Shown here: piece by piece, positions 25,220 to 33,729 of the stretch | Numbering within the stretch: position 1 is the stretch's first letter | How the letters are laid out: every line of letters starts with the position of its first letter | NCBI RefSeq assembly: GCF_004310295.1 | Contig: NZ_SISB01000032.1 | Location: 17,041-81,040 of the forward strand | DNA length: 64,000 nt | Direction: 5' to 3' | From: Pseudomonas sp. BGI-2 | GTDB lineage: Bacteria > Pseudomonadota > Gammaproteobacteria > Pseudomonadales > Pseudomonadaceae | Translations under genes and position numbers: made by a program | The notes under the pieces: generated by a model | Databases searched by the model: none | What the model was told of the DNA's origin: nothing | Seen by the model: the letters and a program-made list of their open reading frames with translations, nothing else

Positions 25220-25410
25220 GGAAAAACCTCATGTGAACCGGCGGCGATTCTACCAGTCCCATCGATTGACGGGGTATATCGCGACGCTTTGACGCGCTCC
25301 GCTGACAGACTCTTCATGTAAGACATCATCCCGCTCGTTTGATAGTGTGCATCCATCCAGTATTTGGCCGTATACTCCTACGTTTTCGACGCCCGCCAAG
25401 CGAGGCCACT

Positions 25411-28245
25411 TTGGACAAGATCCTGATTCGTGGGGCCCGAACCCACAACCTGAAGAACATCGACCTGACCCTGCCACGGGACAAACTGATCGTCATCACC
25501 GGCCTGTCCGGATCCGGCAAATCGTCCCTGGCGTTCGACACGCTGTATGCCGAGGGCCAGCGCCGCTACGTCGAATCACTGTCGGCTTATGCCCGGCAGT
25601 TTTTGTCGATGATGGAAAAACCTGACGTCGACACCATCGAAGGTTTGTCACCCGCCATTTCCATCGAACAGAAGTCGACCTCGCACAACCCGCGCTCGAC
25701 GGTCGGCACCATCACCGAAATCTACGACTACCTGCGTCTGCTTTATGCACGCGTGGGTATTCCTCGCTGCCCGGATCACGACATTCCGCTGGAAGCGCAA
25801 ACCGTCAGCCAGATGGTTGATCTGGTCCTCGCGCAACCGGAGGGCAGCAAGCTTATGCTGCTGGCACCGGTAATCCGCGAGCGCAAAGGCGAACACCTTT
25901 CGGTCTTCGAAGAGTTGCGCGCCCAAGGCTTTGTACGGGCCCGGGTCAACGGCAGGATCTGCGAACTGGATGAGCTGCCGAAGCTGGATAAGCAAAAGAA
26001 GCATTCGATTGATGTAATAGTCGACCGCTTCAAGGTCCGTGCCGATCTGCAGCAGCGCCTGGCCGAGTCGTTCGAGACCGCGCTGAAACTGGCCGACGGC
26101 ATTGCCCTGGTTGCGCCGATGGACGACGAACCGGGCGAAGAAATCATCTTCTCCGCGCGCTTCGCCTGCCCGATTTGCGGCCACGCCATCAGCGAACTGG
26201 AACCCAAGCTGTTCTCCTTCAACAACCCGGCCGGTGCCTGCCCGACCTGCGATGGTCTGGGCGTGAAGCAGTTCTTCGACATCAAGCGCTTGGTGAACGG
26301 CGAGCTGACGTTGGCCGAGGGCGCGATTCGCGGGTGGGACAGGCGCAACGTCTATTACTTCCAGATGCTTGGCTCGCTGGCTTCGCACTACAAGTTCAGC
26401 CTCGAAGTGCCGTTCAACGACCTGCCGGCCGAACAACAGAAATACATCCTGCACGGTAGCGGCTCGCAGAACGTCGACTTCAAATACCTGAACGACCGTG
26501 GCGATATCGTCAAACGCTCGCACCCGTTCGAAGGCATCGTACCGAACCTGGAACGCCGCTACCGCGAAACCGAGTCGGCTTCGGTGCGTGAAGAGCTGGC
26601 CAAGTTCCTTAGCACCCAGCCTTGCCCGGATTGCCGTGGCACGCGCTTGCGTCGTGAGGCGCGGCACGTTTGGGTGGGTGAGAAGACGCTGCCGGCGGTA
26701 ACCAATCTGCCGATTGGCGATGCTTGTGAGTATTTCGGTGTGCTGAAGCTCACTGGGCGCCGCGGCGAAATTGCCGACAAGATTCTCAAGGAAATTCGCG
26801 AGCGCCTGCAGTTCCTGGTCAACGTGGGGCTCGACTATCTTTCGCTGGATCGCAGTGCCGACACATTGTCCGGTGGTGAAGCTCAGCGGATTCGCTTGGC
26901 CAGTCAGATTGGCGCCGGCCTGGTGGGGGTTCTGTACATCCTCGATGAACCGTCGATTGGTCTGCATCAACGTGATAACGATCGGTTGCTCGGCACCCTC
27001 AAGCACCTGCGCGACATCGGCAACACGGTAATTGTGGTCGAGCACGACGAAGATGCGATTCGCCTGGCAGATTATGTGGTGGATATCGGACCGGGCGCGG
27101 GTGTCCACGGTGGGCATATTGTTGCCGAAGGTACGCCGGCCGAGGTCATGGCTCACCCTGATTCGTTGACAGGCAAGTACTTGTCGGGCCGGGTGAAGAT
27201 TGCCGTTCCAGCCAAGCGCACACCGCGTAACAAGAAGTTGTCGCTGTCCCTCAAGGGTGCTCGCGGCAACAACTTGCGCAATGTCGACCTGGACATTCCG
27301 ATTGGTCTGTTGACGTGTGTGACCGGTGTATCAGGCTCGGGCAAGTCGACGCTGATCAACAACACGCTGTTTCCTTTGAGCGCTACGGCACTCAACGGTG
27401 CCACGACGCTTGAGGCGGCCGCTCACGACAGCATCAAGGGCCTTGAGCATCTGGATAAGGTCGTCGACATCGACCAGAGCCCGATCGGCCGTACGCCGCG
27501 CTCCAACCCGGCGACCTACACCGGGCTGTTCACGCCGATTCGTGAATTGTTCGCCGGTGTACCGGAGTCCCGCTCACGCGGTTATGGCCCGGGACGCTTC
27601 TCCTTCAACGTGAAGGGTGGACGCTGCGAAGCGTGCCAGGGCGATGGCCTGATCAAGGTGGAAATGCACTTCCTGCCGGACATCTATGTCCCGTGCGACG
27701 TCTGCAAGAGCAAGCGTTACAACCGCGAGACTCTGGAGATCAAGTACAAGGGCAAGAACATCCACGAAACCCTCGAGATGACCATCGAGGAAGCGCGGGT
27801 GTTCTTCGATGCGGTTCCGGCCCTGGCGCGCAAGCTTCAGACGTTGATGGATGTGGGGCTGTCCTACATCAAGCTGGGGCAATCGGCGACCACGCTGTCC
27901 GGCGGTGAAGCGCAGCGGGTCAAGCTGTCCCGCGAACTGTCCAAGCGCGATACCGGCAAGACGCTGTACATCCTCGACGAGCCGACCACTGGCCTGCACT
28001 TCGCGGATATTCAGCAACTGCTCGACGTCCTGCATCGACTGCGCGATCACGGCAACACCGTGGTGGTGATCGAGCACAACCTGGATGTGATCAAGACGGC
28101 TGACTGGCTGGTGGACCTGGGGCCGGAAGGCGGTTCCAAGGGCGGGCAGATTATTGCTGTCGGTACGCCAGAAGAAGTGTCCGAGATGAAGCAGTCTCAC
28201 ACCGGCTTCTACCTCAAGCCGCTACTGGCTCGCGACAGGGACTGA
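25411..28245 (+). CDS. uvrA: Excinuclease ABC subunit UvrA, 944 aa
   Basis: Damage-recognition ATPase of nucleotide excision repair. Two ABC modules are seen: Walker A GLSGSGKSS near residue 31 and GVSGSGKST near 640, with signatures LSGGEAQRI and LSGGEAQRV. There are two zinc sites: CPICGH...CPTCDG near 255-283 and CEACQGDG...CDVCKS near 740-766. The start is TTG at 25411, with GAGG 6 bases upstream; family similarity begins exactly there (LDKILIRGARTHNL). Length equals other Pseudomonas UvrA. I did not find a convincing LexA box in the divergent region. Confidence 0.98.
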   Translation: MDKILIRGARTHNLKNIDLTLPRDKLIVITGLSGSGKSSLAFDTLYAEGQRRYVESLSAYARQFLSMMEKPDVDTIEGLSPAISIEQKSTSHNPRSTVGTITEIYDYLRLLYARVGIPRCPDHDIPLEAQTVSQMVDLVLAQPEGSKLMLLAPVIRERKGEHLSVFEELRAQGFVRARVNGRICELDELPKLDKQKKHSIDVIVDRFKVRADLQQRLAESFETALKLADGIALVAPMDDEPGEEIIFSARFACPICGHAISELEPKLFSFNNPAGACPTCDGLGVKQFFDIKRLVNGELTLAEGAIRGWDRRNVYYFQMLGSLASHYKFSLEVPFNDLPAEQQKYILHGSGSQNVDFKYLNDRGDIVKRSHPFEGIVPNLERRYRETESASVREELAKFLSTQPCPDCRGTRLRREARHVWVGEKTLPAVTNLPIGDACEYFGVLKLTGRRGEIADKILKEIRERLQFLVNVGLDYLSLDRSADTLSGGEAQRIRLASQIGAGLVGVLYILDEPSIGLHQRDNDRLLGTLKHLRDIGNTVIVVEHDEDAIRLADYVVDIGPGAGVHGGHIVAEGTPAEVMAHPDSLTGKYLSGRVKIAVPAKRTPRNKKLSLSLKGARGNNLRNVDLDIPIGLLTCVTGVSGSGKSTLINNTLFPLSATALNGATTLEAAAHDSIKGLEHLDKVVDIDQSPIGRTPRSNPATYTGLFTPIRELFAGVPESRSRGYGPGRFSFNVKGGRCEACQGDGLIKVEMHFLPDIYVPCDVCKSKRYNRETLEIKYKGKNIHETLEMTIEEARVFFDAVPALARKLQTLMDVGLSYIKLGQSATTLSGGEAQRVKLSRELSKRDTGKTLYILDEPTTGLHFADIQQLLDVLHRLRDHGNTVVVIEHNLDVIKTADWLVDLGPEGGSKGGQIIAVGTPEEVSEMKQSHTGFYLKPLLARDRD

Positions 28246-28256
28246 TTCGACCCCAT

Positions 28257-28298
28257 GAAAAAGCCCCTGTCACTTTATCGGTGACAGGGGCTTTTTTG
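28257..28298. terminator. Bidirectional terminator between uvrA and the ferritin gene
   Basis: AAAAAGCCCCTGTCAC, loop TTTATCG, GTGACAGGGGCTTTTTT: long perfect stem with runs of A and T on both sides, fitting the converging genes. Confidence 0.95.
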
Positions 28299-28310
28299 TA
28301 TCTGGAGCAA

Positions 28311-28775
28311 TCAGGCGTGGGATTGCAGGTAGTTCTCAAGACCGATCAACTTGATCAGACCCATCTGCTTTTCAAGCCAGTAGGTGTGGTCTTCTTCGGT
28401 GTCATGCAATTGAACCCGCAGCATCTCGCGGCTGACATAGTCCTTGTGCTGCTCGCAGAGCTGGATACCCTTGCAGAGTGCGGCGCGGACTTTGTATTCC
28501 AGGCGCAGGTCAGCGGCGAGCATGTCAGGCACCGTGGTGCCGACATCGAGATCGTCCGGACGCATGCGCGGCGTGCCTTCCAGCATCAGGATACGACGCA
28601 TCAGCGCATCGGCGTGCCCTGCTTCTTCTTCCATCTCGTGGTTGATTCGTTCGTAGAGCTTGGTGAATCCCCAGTCCTCATACATCCGCGAATGAACGAA
28701 ATATTGATCACGCGCGGCCAATTCGCCGGTCAGCAACGTGTTGAGGTAATCGATTACGTCTGGGTGGCCTTGCAT
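28311..28775 (-). CDS. ftnA: Bacterioferritin-like ferritin lacking the haem methionine, 154 aa
   Basis: Iron-storage protein of the four-helix ferritin family, expected to form 24-mers. Dinuclear ferroxidase ligands are present: Glu18 (TGELAARDQYF), Glu51 and His54 (EEEAGHAD), Glu93, Glu127 and His130 (DTEEDH). Bacterioferritin has Met52 as haem ligand, but here residue 52 is Ala, so haem binding is not expected. This matches the FtnA type of P. aeruginosa, found next to katA there too, better than true Bfr. I start at ATG 28775 (MQGHPDVIDY), the family start; the frame is open upstream. Confidence 0.92.
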   Translation of the reverse strand: MQGHPDVIDYLNTLLTGELAARDQYFVHSRMYEDWGFTKLYERINHEMEEEAGHADALMRRILMLEGTPRMRPDDLDVGTTVPDMLAADLRLEYKVRAALCKGIQLCEQHKDYVSREMLRVQLHDTEEDHTYWLEKQMGLIKLIGLENYLQSHA

Positions 28776-28885
28776 CGCCCTACATCTCCCTGCTTGAAAG
28801 TCTGTAGTTTGAACCAAGGCGACTGTTTGGTCACTTCGTTTGCGGGATAAAAGCGAAGATATTCTGAGAAAAGTGGTTTAAATAA

Positions 28886-28913
28886 CGCAAAAACCGCCCA
28901 AATGAGGGCGGTT
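28886..28913 (-). terminator. Terminator of katA
   Basis: On the minus strand: ACCGCCCTCATTTGGGCGGT followed by TTTTTGC. It lies 12 bases after the katA stop. Confidence 0.85.
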
Positions 28914-28924
28914 CTGCTTCTCGT

Positions 28925-30379
28925 TTAGACTTCGTTAAGCTGTACGTTGAGTGCCTTTGCGATTGCTTCTCCGTACGCTGGGTCAGCCTTGAAGAAATGC
29001 TGCAATTGACGATCGACCACATCACTGGAAACACCGCCCATCGCCCCGGCAATGTTGTTGACCAACAGTGCTTTCTGCTCGTCGCTCATCAGTCGAAACA
29101 GCGCCCCGGCGTGGCTGTAGTAGTCGGTGTCTTCGCGATGATCGTAACGATCAGCGGCGCCGCTCAATGCCAAAGGTGGCTCAGCAAAGCGAGGCGCTTG
29201 TTTTGGCGACTCGACGTAACTGTTCGGCTCATAGTTAGGTGCCGCACCGCCATTGCTGCCGAACGCCATCGAACCATCGCGCTGATAGCTATTGACCGGA
29301 CTGCGCGGTGCGTTCACTGGCAGTTGTTGATGGTTGGTGCCAATGCGGTAGCGGTGAGCGTCCGCGTAAGCGAACACGCGGCCCTGGAGCATGCGATCCG
29401 GCGAGAGGCCAACACCCGGGACCATGTTGCTCGGACCGAACGCCGCTTGCTCGACTTCAGCGAAGTAGTTCTGCGGATTGCGGTTGAGCTCCAGTTCACC
29501 CACCTCGATCAGCGGAAACTCTTTCTGCGACCAGGTTTTGGTCACGTCGAACGGGTTTTCGTAATGTGCGGCGGCTTGGGCCTCGGTCATGATCTGGATG
29601 CACACACGCCATTTCGGGAAGTCACCGCGGTCAATCGCCCCGAACAGGTCACGCTGCGCGTAATCCGGATCGGTACCGGCCAATCGCGCGGCATCTGCAG
29701 GCGCCAGGTTCTTGATCCCTTGTTTGGTCTTGTAGTGCCACTTCACCCAGTGCCGCTCGCCATTGGCGTTTATCAGGCTGTAGGTATGGCTGCCGAAGCC
29801 GTGCATATGACGATAGCCGTCAGGAATGCCGCGATCAGAGAACAGAATAGTGACTTGGTGCAGGGACTCAGGCGAGTGCGACCAGAAGTCCCACATCATC
29901 TGCGCGCTTTTCAGATTGCTTTGCGGCAGACGCTTTTGGGTGTGGATAAAGTCCGGGAATTTCAGCGGATCACGAATGAAAAACACTGGCGTGTTGTTAC
30001 CGACGATGTCCCAGTTACCTTCTTCGGTGTAGAACTTCAGGGCAAAACCACGTGGATCGCGCTCGGTGTCGGCCGAACCGCGCTCGCCGCCGACAGTGGA
30101 AAACCGCAGGAACGTCGGGGTTTGCTTGCCGACCGATTCAAACAGTTTGGCACTGGTGTATTCGGTGATGTCGCGAGTAACGGTAAACGTGCCGTAAGCA
30201 CCCGAGCCTTTGGCATGTACACGACGCTCAGGGATGTTCTCACGGTTGAAGTGGGCAAGCTTCTCGATCAGTTGGAAGTCGTCGAGCAGCAGCGGGCCAC
30301 GAGGGCCGGCGGAACGGGAATTCTGGTTGTCGGCGACAGGAGCGCCACTGGCGGTGGTAAGCGTTTTATTTTGGCTCAT
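28925..30379 (-). CDS. katA: Monofunctional haem catalase KatA, 484 aa
   Basis: Breaks hydrogen peroxide to water and oxygen in the cytoplasm. Small-subunit clade catalase by length. Distal His lies in RRVHAKGSGAYGTF (near residue 53), the distal Asn segment is WDIVGNNTPVFFIRDP (near 130), and the proximal Tyr haem ligand is in RVFAYADAHRYRIG (near 335). I start at ATG 30379 (MSQNKTLTT) with GGAAGAG just upstream; an in-frame upstream extension is not conserved-looking. The neighbouring ferritin gene suggests joint control of iron and peroxide. Upstream region 30380-30541 is AT-rich but I cannot fix an OxyR site. Confidence 0.98.
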   Translation of the reverse strand: MSQNKTLTTASGAPVADNQNSRSAGPRGPLLLDDFQLIEKLAHFNRENIPERRVHAKGSGAYGTFTVTRDITEYTSAKLFESVGKQTPTFLRFSTVGGERGSADTERDPRGFALKFYTEEGNWDIVGNNTPVFFIRDPLKFPDFIHTQKRLPQSNLKSAQMMWDFWSHSPESLHQVTILFSDRGIPDGYRHMHGFGSHTYSLINANGERHWVKWHYKTKQGIKNLAPADAARLAGTDPDYAQRDLFGAIDRGDFPKWRVCIQIMTEAQAAAHYENPFDVTKTWSQKEFPLIEVGELELNRNPQNYFAEVEQAAFGPSNMVPGVGLSPDRMLQGRVFAYADAHRYRIGTNHQQLPVNAPRSPVNSYQRDGSMAFGSNGGAAPNYEPNSYVESPKQAPRFAEPPLALSGAADRYDHREDTDYYSHAGALFRLMSDEQKALLVNNIAGAMGGVSSDVVDRQLQHFFKADPAYGEAIAKALNVQLNEV

Positions 30380-30541
30380 GCGATCTCTTCCTCTGTCAGT
30401 CTTTAACTGCCGGCTAATCGGCTGAGAGGGAGTATTGATCACGAACGTTACAGCTACAAATTCATTAACTTGCGGTTATCGATAGAAAATTACTAATTAC
30501 GTTTCTGATTATGCATCGAAGGGATACTTTCGAGCGCGCAC

Positions 30542-30572
30542 AAAAAACCGGGCACTAGGCCCGGTTTTTCGT
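30542..30572 (-). terminator. Terminator of the alpha operon (after rplQ)
   Basis: On the minus strand AAACCGGGCCTAGTGCCCGGTTTTTTG: GC stem with U-tract, 14 bases after the rplQ stop. The opposite side also has a T-run, so it can stop reads from either direction. Confidence 0.92.
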
Positions 30573-30586
30573 TTCAGACTGACGTC

Positions 30587-30973
30587 TTACTCAGCGGATA
30601 CAGCTTCACCACCGGCAGGACGATCAACCAACTCGACGTACGCCATTGGCGCGTTGTCGCCAGTGCGGAAACCGCACTTGAGGATGCGCAGGTAGCCACC
30701 CTCACGGGTAGCGTAACGCTTGCCCAGGTCGTTGAAGAGCTTACCAACGATAGCTTTCGAACGAGTACGGTCGAAAACCAGACGGCGGTTTGCAAGGCTG
30801 TCTGTCTTGGCCAAAGTGATCAGCGGCTCAGCAACGCGACGCAGTTCTTTAGCTTTCGGCAGTGTAGTTTTGATCAGCTCGTGCTCGAACAGCGACACTG
30901 CCATGTTTTGAAACATGGCCTTGCGGTGCGAGCTAGTGCGGCTCAGGTGACGACCACTTTTACGATGACGCAT
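30587..30973 (-). CDS. rplQ: 50S ribosomal protein L17, 128 aa
   Basis: Large-subunit protein near the exit tunnel. The N-terminus RHRKSGRHLSRTSSHR is the L17 signature, followed by LFEHELIKTTLPKAKELRRV. Normal length with a short acidic C-terminal tail (GGEAVSAE). It is the last gene of the alpha operon, 42 bases after rpoA, and is followed by a strong terminator. No oddity seen. Confidence 0.98.
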   Translation of the reverse strand: MRHRKSGRHLSRTSSHRKAMFQNMAVSLFEHELIKTTLPKAKELRRVAEPLITLAKTDSLANRRLVFDRTRSKAIVGKLFNDLGKRYATREGGYLRILKCGFRTGDNAPMAYVELVDRPAGGEAVSAE

Positions 30974-31015
30974 GGTTCATTCCTTACCAAACACAACGTT
31001 CGGTGATTACGACGA

Positions 31016-32017
31016 TCAGGCAGTCGCCTTGTCGTCCTTCTTAAGACTTGCAGGCGGCCAGTTGTCGAGGCGCATGCCGAGGGACAGACCGCGGGAGGCC
31101 AGAACGTCCTTGATTTCAGTCAAGGATTTCTTGCCAAGGTTCGGAGTCTTCAACAGCTCTACTTCGGTACGCTGAATCAGGTCACCGATGTAGTAGATGT
31201 TTTCCGCCTTAAGGCAGTTAGCCGAACGTACAGTCAGTTCCAGATCGTCAACCGGGCGAAGCAGGATCGGATCGATCTCGTCTTCCTGCTCGATAACCAC
31301 TGGCTCACTGTCACCTTTGAGGTCGACGAACGCAGCCAACTGCTGTTGCAGAATGGTTGCAGCGCGGCGGATAGCCTCTTCAGGATCCAGAGTACCGTTG
31401 GTTTCCAGATCAATAACCAGCTTGTCCAGGTTAGTACGCTGCTCGACACGGGCGTTTTCCACCACGTATGCGATACGGCGAACCGGGCTGAACGAAGAGT
31501 CAAGCTGCAAGCGACCGATGCTGCGGCTTTCGTCTTCATCGCTCTGACGCGAGTCTGCCGGTTCATAACCACGACCACGAGCTACGGTGAGCTTCATGTT
31601 CAGGGCGCCGTTAGACGCCAGGTTAGCGATTACGTGATCGGGGTTAACGATCTCGACATCATGATCCAGCTGAATATCGGCAGCGGTAACCACCCCCGAA
31701 CCCTTCTTCGACAAGGTCAGCGTAACTTCGTCACGACCGTGCAGCTTGATAGCCAGACCTTTAAGGTTCAACAGGATTTCAATTACGTCTTCCTGTACGC
31801 CTTCGATGGCGCTGTACTCATGGAGCACACCGTCAATCTCGGCCTCGACTACTGCACAGCCGGGCATTGAGGACAACAGGATGCGTCGCAGCGCGTTGCC
31901 CAGGGTGTGGCCGAAACCACGCTCGAGAGGCTCGAGAGTGATCTTGGCGCGGGTTGGACTGACAACCTGCACATCAATATGGCGGGGTGTCAGGAACTCA
32001 TTTACCGAAATCTGCAT
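31016..32017 (-). CDS. rpoA: RNA polymerase alpha subunit, 333 aa
   Basis: Assembly platform of RNA polymerase. The N-terminal domain (1-235) carries the dimer and beta/beta' contact segment (GFGHTLGNALRRILLSSMPG, residues about 34-53). After an acidic linker (VIEQEDEIDP) the C-terminal domain (250-333) shows the UP-element and activator-binding fold (LRPVDDLELTVRSANCLK, GDLIQRTEVELLKTPNLGKK). Standard length for Pseudomonas. It lies between rpsD (22 bases) and rplQ in the alpha operon, so it is co-regulated with ribosomal proteins. Confidence 0.99.
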   Translation of the reverse strand: MQISVNEFLTPRHIDVQVVSPTRAKITLEPLERGFGHTLGNALRRILLSSMPGCAVVEAEIDGVLHEYSAIEGVQEDVIEILLNLKGLAIKLHGRDEVTLTLSKKGSGVVTAADIQLDHDVEIVNPDHVIANLASNGALNMKLTVARGRGYEPADSRQSDEDESRSIGRLQLDSSFSPVRRIAYVVENARVEQRTNLDKLVIDLETNGTLDPEEAIRRAATILQQQLAAFVDLKGDSEPVVIEQEDEIDPILLRPVDDLELTVRSANCLKAENIYYIGDLIQRTEVELLKTPNLGKKSLTEIKDVLASRGLSLGMRLDNWPPASLKKDDKATA

Positions 32018-32039
32018 GGATGCACCTATTTTCTAGCCC

Positions 32040-32660
32040 TTACTTGGAGTAGAGCTCGACAATCAGGCTTTCGTTGATGTCGGCGGACAGATCACTGCGA
32101 GCAGGAACGTTCTTGAAAACGCCCGACTTCTTCTCAGTGTCTACTTCTACCCATTCTACGCGGCCACGTTGGGCACACAGATCGAGAGCTTGGACAATGC
32201 GAAGTTGGTTCTTTGCTTTCTCGCGAATCGCGACCACGTCACCAGCACGAACCTGGTAGGACGGTACGTTTACGGTCTGGCCGTTAACGCTGACGGATTT
32301 GTGCGATACCAGCTGACGGGATTCGGCACGAGTAGAGCCGAAACCCATACGGTATACAACGTTGTCCAGACGGCATTCGAGCAGTTGCAGCAGGTTTTCA
32401 CCGGTTGCACCTTTCTTGCCAGCAGCTTCTTTGTAGTAGCCGCTGAATTGACGCTCGAGAACGCCGTAGATACGACGGACCTTCTGCTTTTCACGCAGTT
32501 GGGTGCCGTAATCGGACTGGCGACCGCGGCGTTGGCCGTGGATACCAGGTGCTGCTTCGATGTTGCACTTCGATTCGATCGCGCGCACGCCGCTCTTCAG
32601 AAAGAGATCGGTGCCTTCACGACGAGCGAGTTTGCATTTTGGACCAATGTAACGAGCCAT
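32040..32660 (-). CDS. rpsD: 30S ribosomal protein S4, 206 aa
   Basis: Primary 16S rRNA-binding protein that starts 30S assembly; in E. coli it also represses the alpha operon. The N-terminus ARYIGPKCKLARREGTDLF is typical, and the S4 RNA-binding domain (LDNVVYRMGFGSTRAESRQL, residues about 94-113) is intact. The zinc-ligand set of C+ S4 proteins is absent, as in other gamma-proteobacteria. It sits 18 bases after rpsK. Confidence 0.98.
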   Translation of the reverse strand: MARYIGPKCKLARREGTDLFLKSGVRAIESKCNIEAAPGIHGQRRGRQSDYGTQLREKQKVRRIYGVLERQFSGYYKEAAGKKGATGENLLQLLECRLDNVVYRMGFGSTRAESRQLVSHKSVSVNGQTVNVPSYQVRAGDVVAIREKAKNQLRIVQALDLCAQRGRVEWVEVDTEKKSGVFKNVPARSDLSADINESLIVELYSK

Positions 32661-32678
32661 TCTTTACAATCTCCTGGA

Positions 32679-33068
32679 TTACACGCGGCGCTTCTTCGGC
32701 GGACGGCACCCGTTGTGCGGGATTGGCGTCACGTCGGTGATGCTGGCGATCTTGTAGCCACAGCCGTTCAAAGCGCGGACTGCAGATTCACGACCTGGGC
32801 CTGGACCTTTGACGTTAACGTCGAGGTTTTTCAGACCGTATTCCAGCGCAGCTTGACCAGCACGTTCAGCAGCTACTTGAGCAGCAAACGGGGTGGACTT
32901 GCGGGAACCGCGGAAACCCGAACCACCGGAGGTAGCCCAGGAAAGAGCGTTGCCTTGACGGTCGGTGATGGTCACGATTGTGTTGTTAAAAGAAGCATGG
33001 ATGTGGGCAATGCCATCAACCACTGTCTTTTTAACTTTTTTACGAGGACGAGCAGCAGGTTTAGCCAT
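32679..33068 (-). CDS. rpsK: 30S ribosomal protein S11, 129 aa
   Basis: Platform protein of the small subunit near the E site. It has a basic N-terminus (KPAARPRKKVKKTVVDG), the family core AHIHASFNNTIVTITDRQGN, and the conserved GPGPGRESAVRALNGCGYK stretch near residue 90. The C-terminus GCRPPKKRRV is typical. It is in the alpha operon, 30 bases after rpsM. Normal. Confidence 0.98.
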   Translation of the reverse strand: MAKPAARPRKKVKKTVVDGIAHIHASFNNTIVTITDRQGNALSWATSGGSGFRGSRKSTPFAAQVAAERAGQAALEYGLKNLDVNVKGPGPGRESAVRALNGCGYKIASITDVTPIPHNGCRPPKKRRV

Positions 33069-33098
33069 GATTAATTTCCTGTCGATTCGCTGGGGCGA

Positions 33099-33455
33099 TT
33101 ACTTGCGGATCGGCTTACGCGGACCTTTACGGGTACGCGCGTTAGTCTTGGTACGCTGACCGCGCACTGGAAGACCACGACGATGACGCAGACCGCGATA
33201 GCAACCGAGGTCCATCAAACGCTTGATTTTCATGTTGATTTCGCGACGCAGGTCACCTTCAGTGGTGAACTTCGCCACTTCGCCACGCAGCTGTTCAATC
33301 TGCTCGTCGCTCAGATCCTTGATCTTTGCGGCTGGGTTTACCCCAGTCACTGCACAGATCTTCTGCGCAGTAGTGCGACCAACACCATAGATGTAGGTCA
33401 GCGAGATAACAGTATGCTTGTTATCTGGAATGTTAACGCCTGCAATACGGGCCAT
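33099..33455 (-). CDS. rpsM: 30S ribosomal protein S13, 118 aa
   Basis: Head protein forming bridges to the 50S subunit. The N-terminus ARIAGVNIPDNKHTVISLTY and the C-terminal GLPVRGQRTKTNARTRKGPR are diagnostic. It is the first gene of the alpha operon: a promoter (33515-33543) and a boundary hairpin lie directly upstream, giving a leader of about 50 bases in which autoregulation by S4 could act, as known in E. coli. Confidence 0.98.
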   Translation of the reverse strand: MARIAGVNIPDNKHTVISLTYIYGVGRTTAQKICAVTGVNPAAKIKDLSDEQIEQLRGEVAKFTTEGDLRREINMKIKRLMDLGCYRGLRHRRGLPVRGQRTKTNARTRKGPRKPIRK

Positions 33456-33514
33456 TCAGTGGGACTCCAATTGACAGCTACCTACGCCCCGGAAGCCAAG
33501 AAATAGGGCGCGAG

Positions 33515-33543
33515 ATAATATCGCTGTAATAACAAATAATCAA
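33515..33543 (-). promoter_or_regulatory. Alpha-operon promoter
   Basis: Read on the minus strand: -35 TTGATT (33543-33538), 17-base spacer, -10 TATTAT (33520-33515). The predicted start is near 33508, about 53 bases before the rpsM ATG. It begins right after the hairpin that closes the spc operon. Confidence 0.72.
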
Positions 33544-33567
33544 CCCGGTAGCGCACTAGCTACCGGG
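33544..33567 (-). terminator. Hairpin at the spc/alpha boundary
   Basis: CCCGGTAGC, loop of six, GCTACCGGG: perfect 9-bp stem 18 bases after the rpmJ stop, followed on the minus strand by TTGATTATTTGTTATT. The U-content is moderate, so it is probably a partial terminator that lets some reads into rpsM. The tail overlaps the alpha promoter. Confidence 0.55.
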
Positions 33568-33585
33568 CTTGAAGCACAATCACAC

Positions 33586-33702
33586 TCAGCCTTGGCGCTG
33601 TTTGTGACGCGGTTCCGCGCTGCAAATTACTCGAACAACACCTTCGCGGCGAATAATTTTGCAGTTACGGCACAGCTTTTTCACCGATGCACGAACTTTC
33701 AT
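33586..33702 (-). CDS. rpmJ: 50S ribosomal protein L36, 38 aa
   Basis: Very small large-subunit protein, read directly from the sequence: ATG at 33702, TGA at 33588-33586. It begins [15 protein letters not shown] and ends with HKQRQG. Zinc ligands Cys11, Cys14, Cys27 and His33 are all present, so this is the zinc-binding (C+) form. It is the last gene of the spc operon, 27 bases after secY. Start supported by GAGG upstream (in CGAGGAGTTGGTG). Confidence 0.97.
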
Positions 33703-33729
33703 CACCAACTCCTCGAACCTTATGGGTAC

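Noticed and set aside
25340..25385. Possible LexA (SOS) box before uvrA
   Set aside because: CCAGTATTTGGCCGTATACT lacks the paired CTGT and ACAG half-sites at correct spacing.
25748..25755. CACGCGTG as a third copy of the operator core
   Set aside because: Single 8-base copy within uvrA coding sequence, without the extended palindrome; chance match.
30380..30541. OxyR or other peroxide-regulator site upstream of katA
   Set aside because: AT-rich with ATCGAT and TATAG-like pieces, but the four spaced half-sites expected for OxyR could not be aligned.
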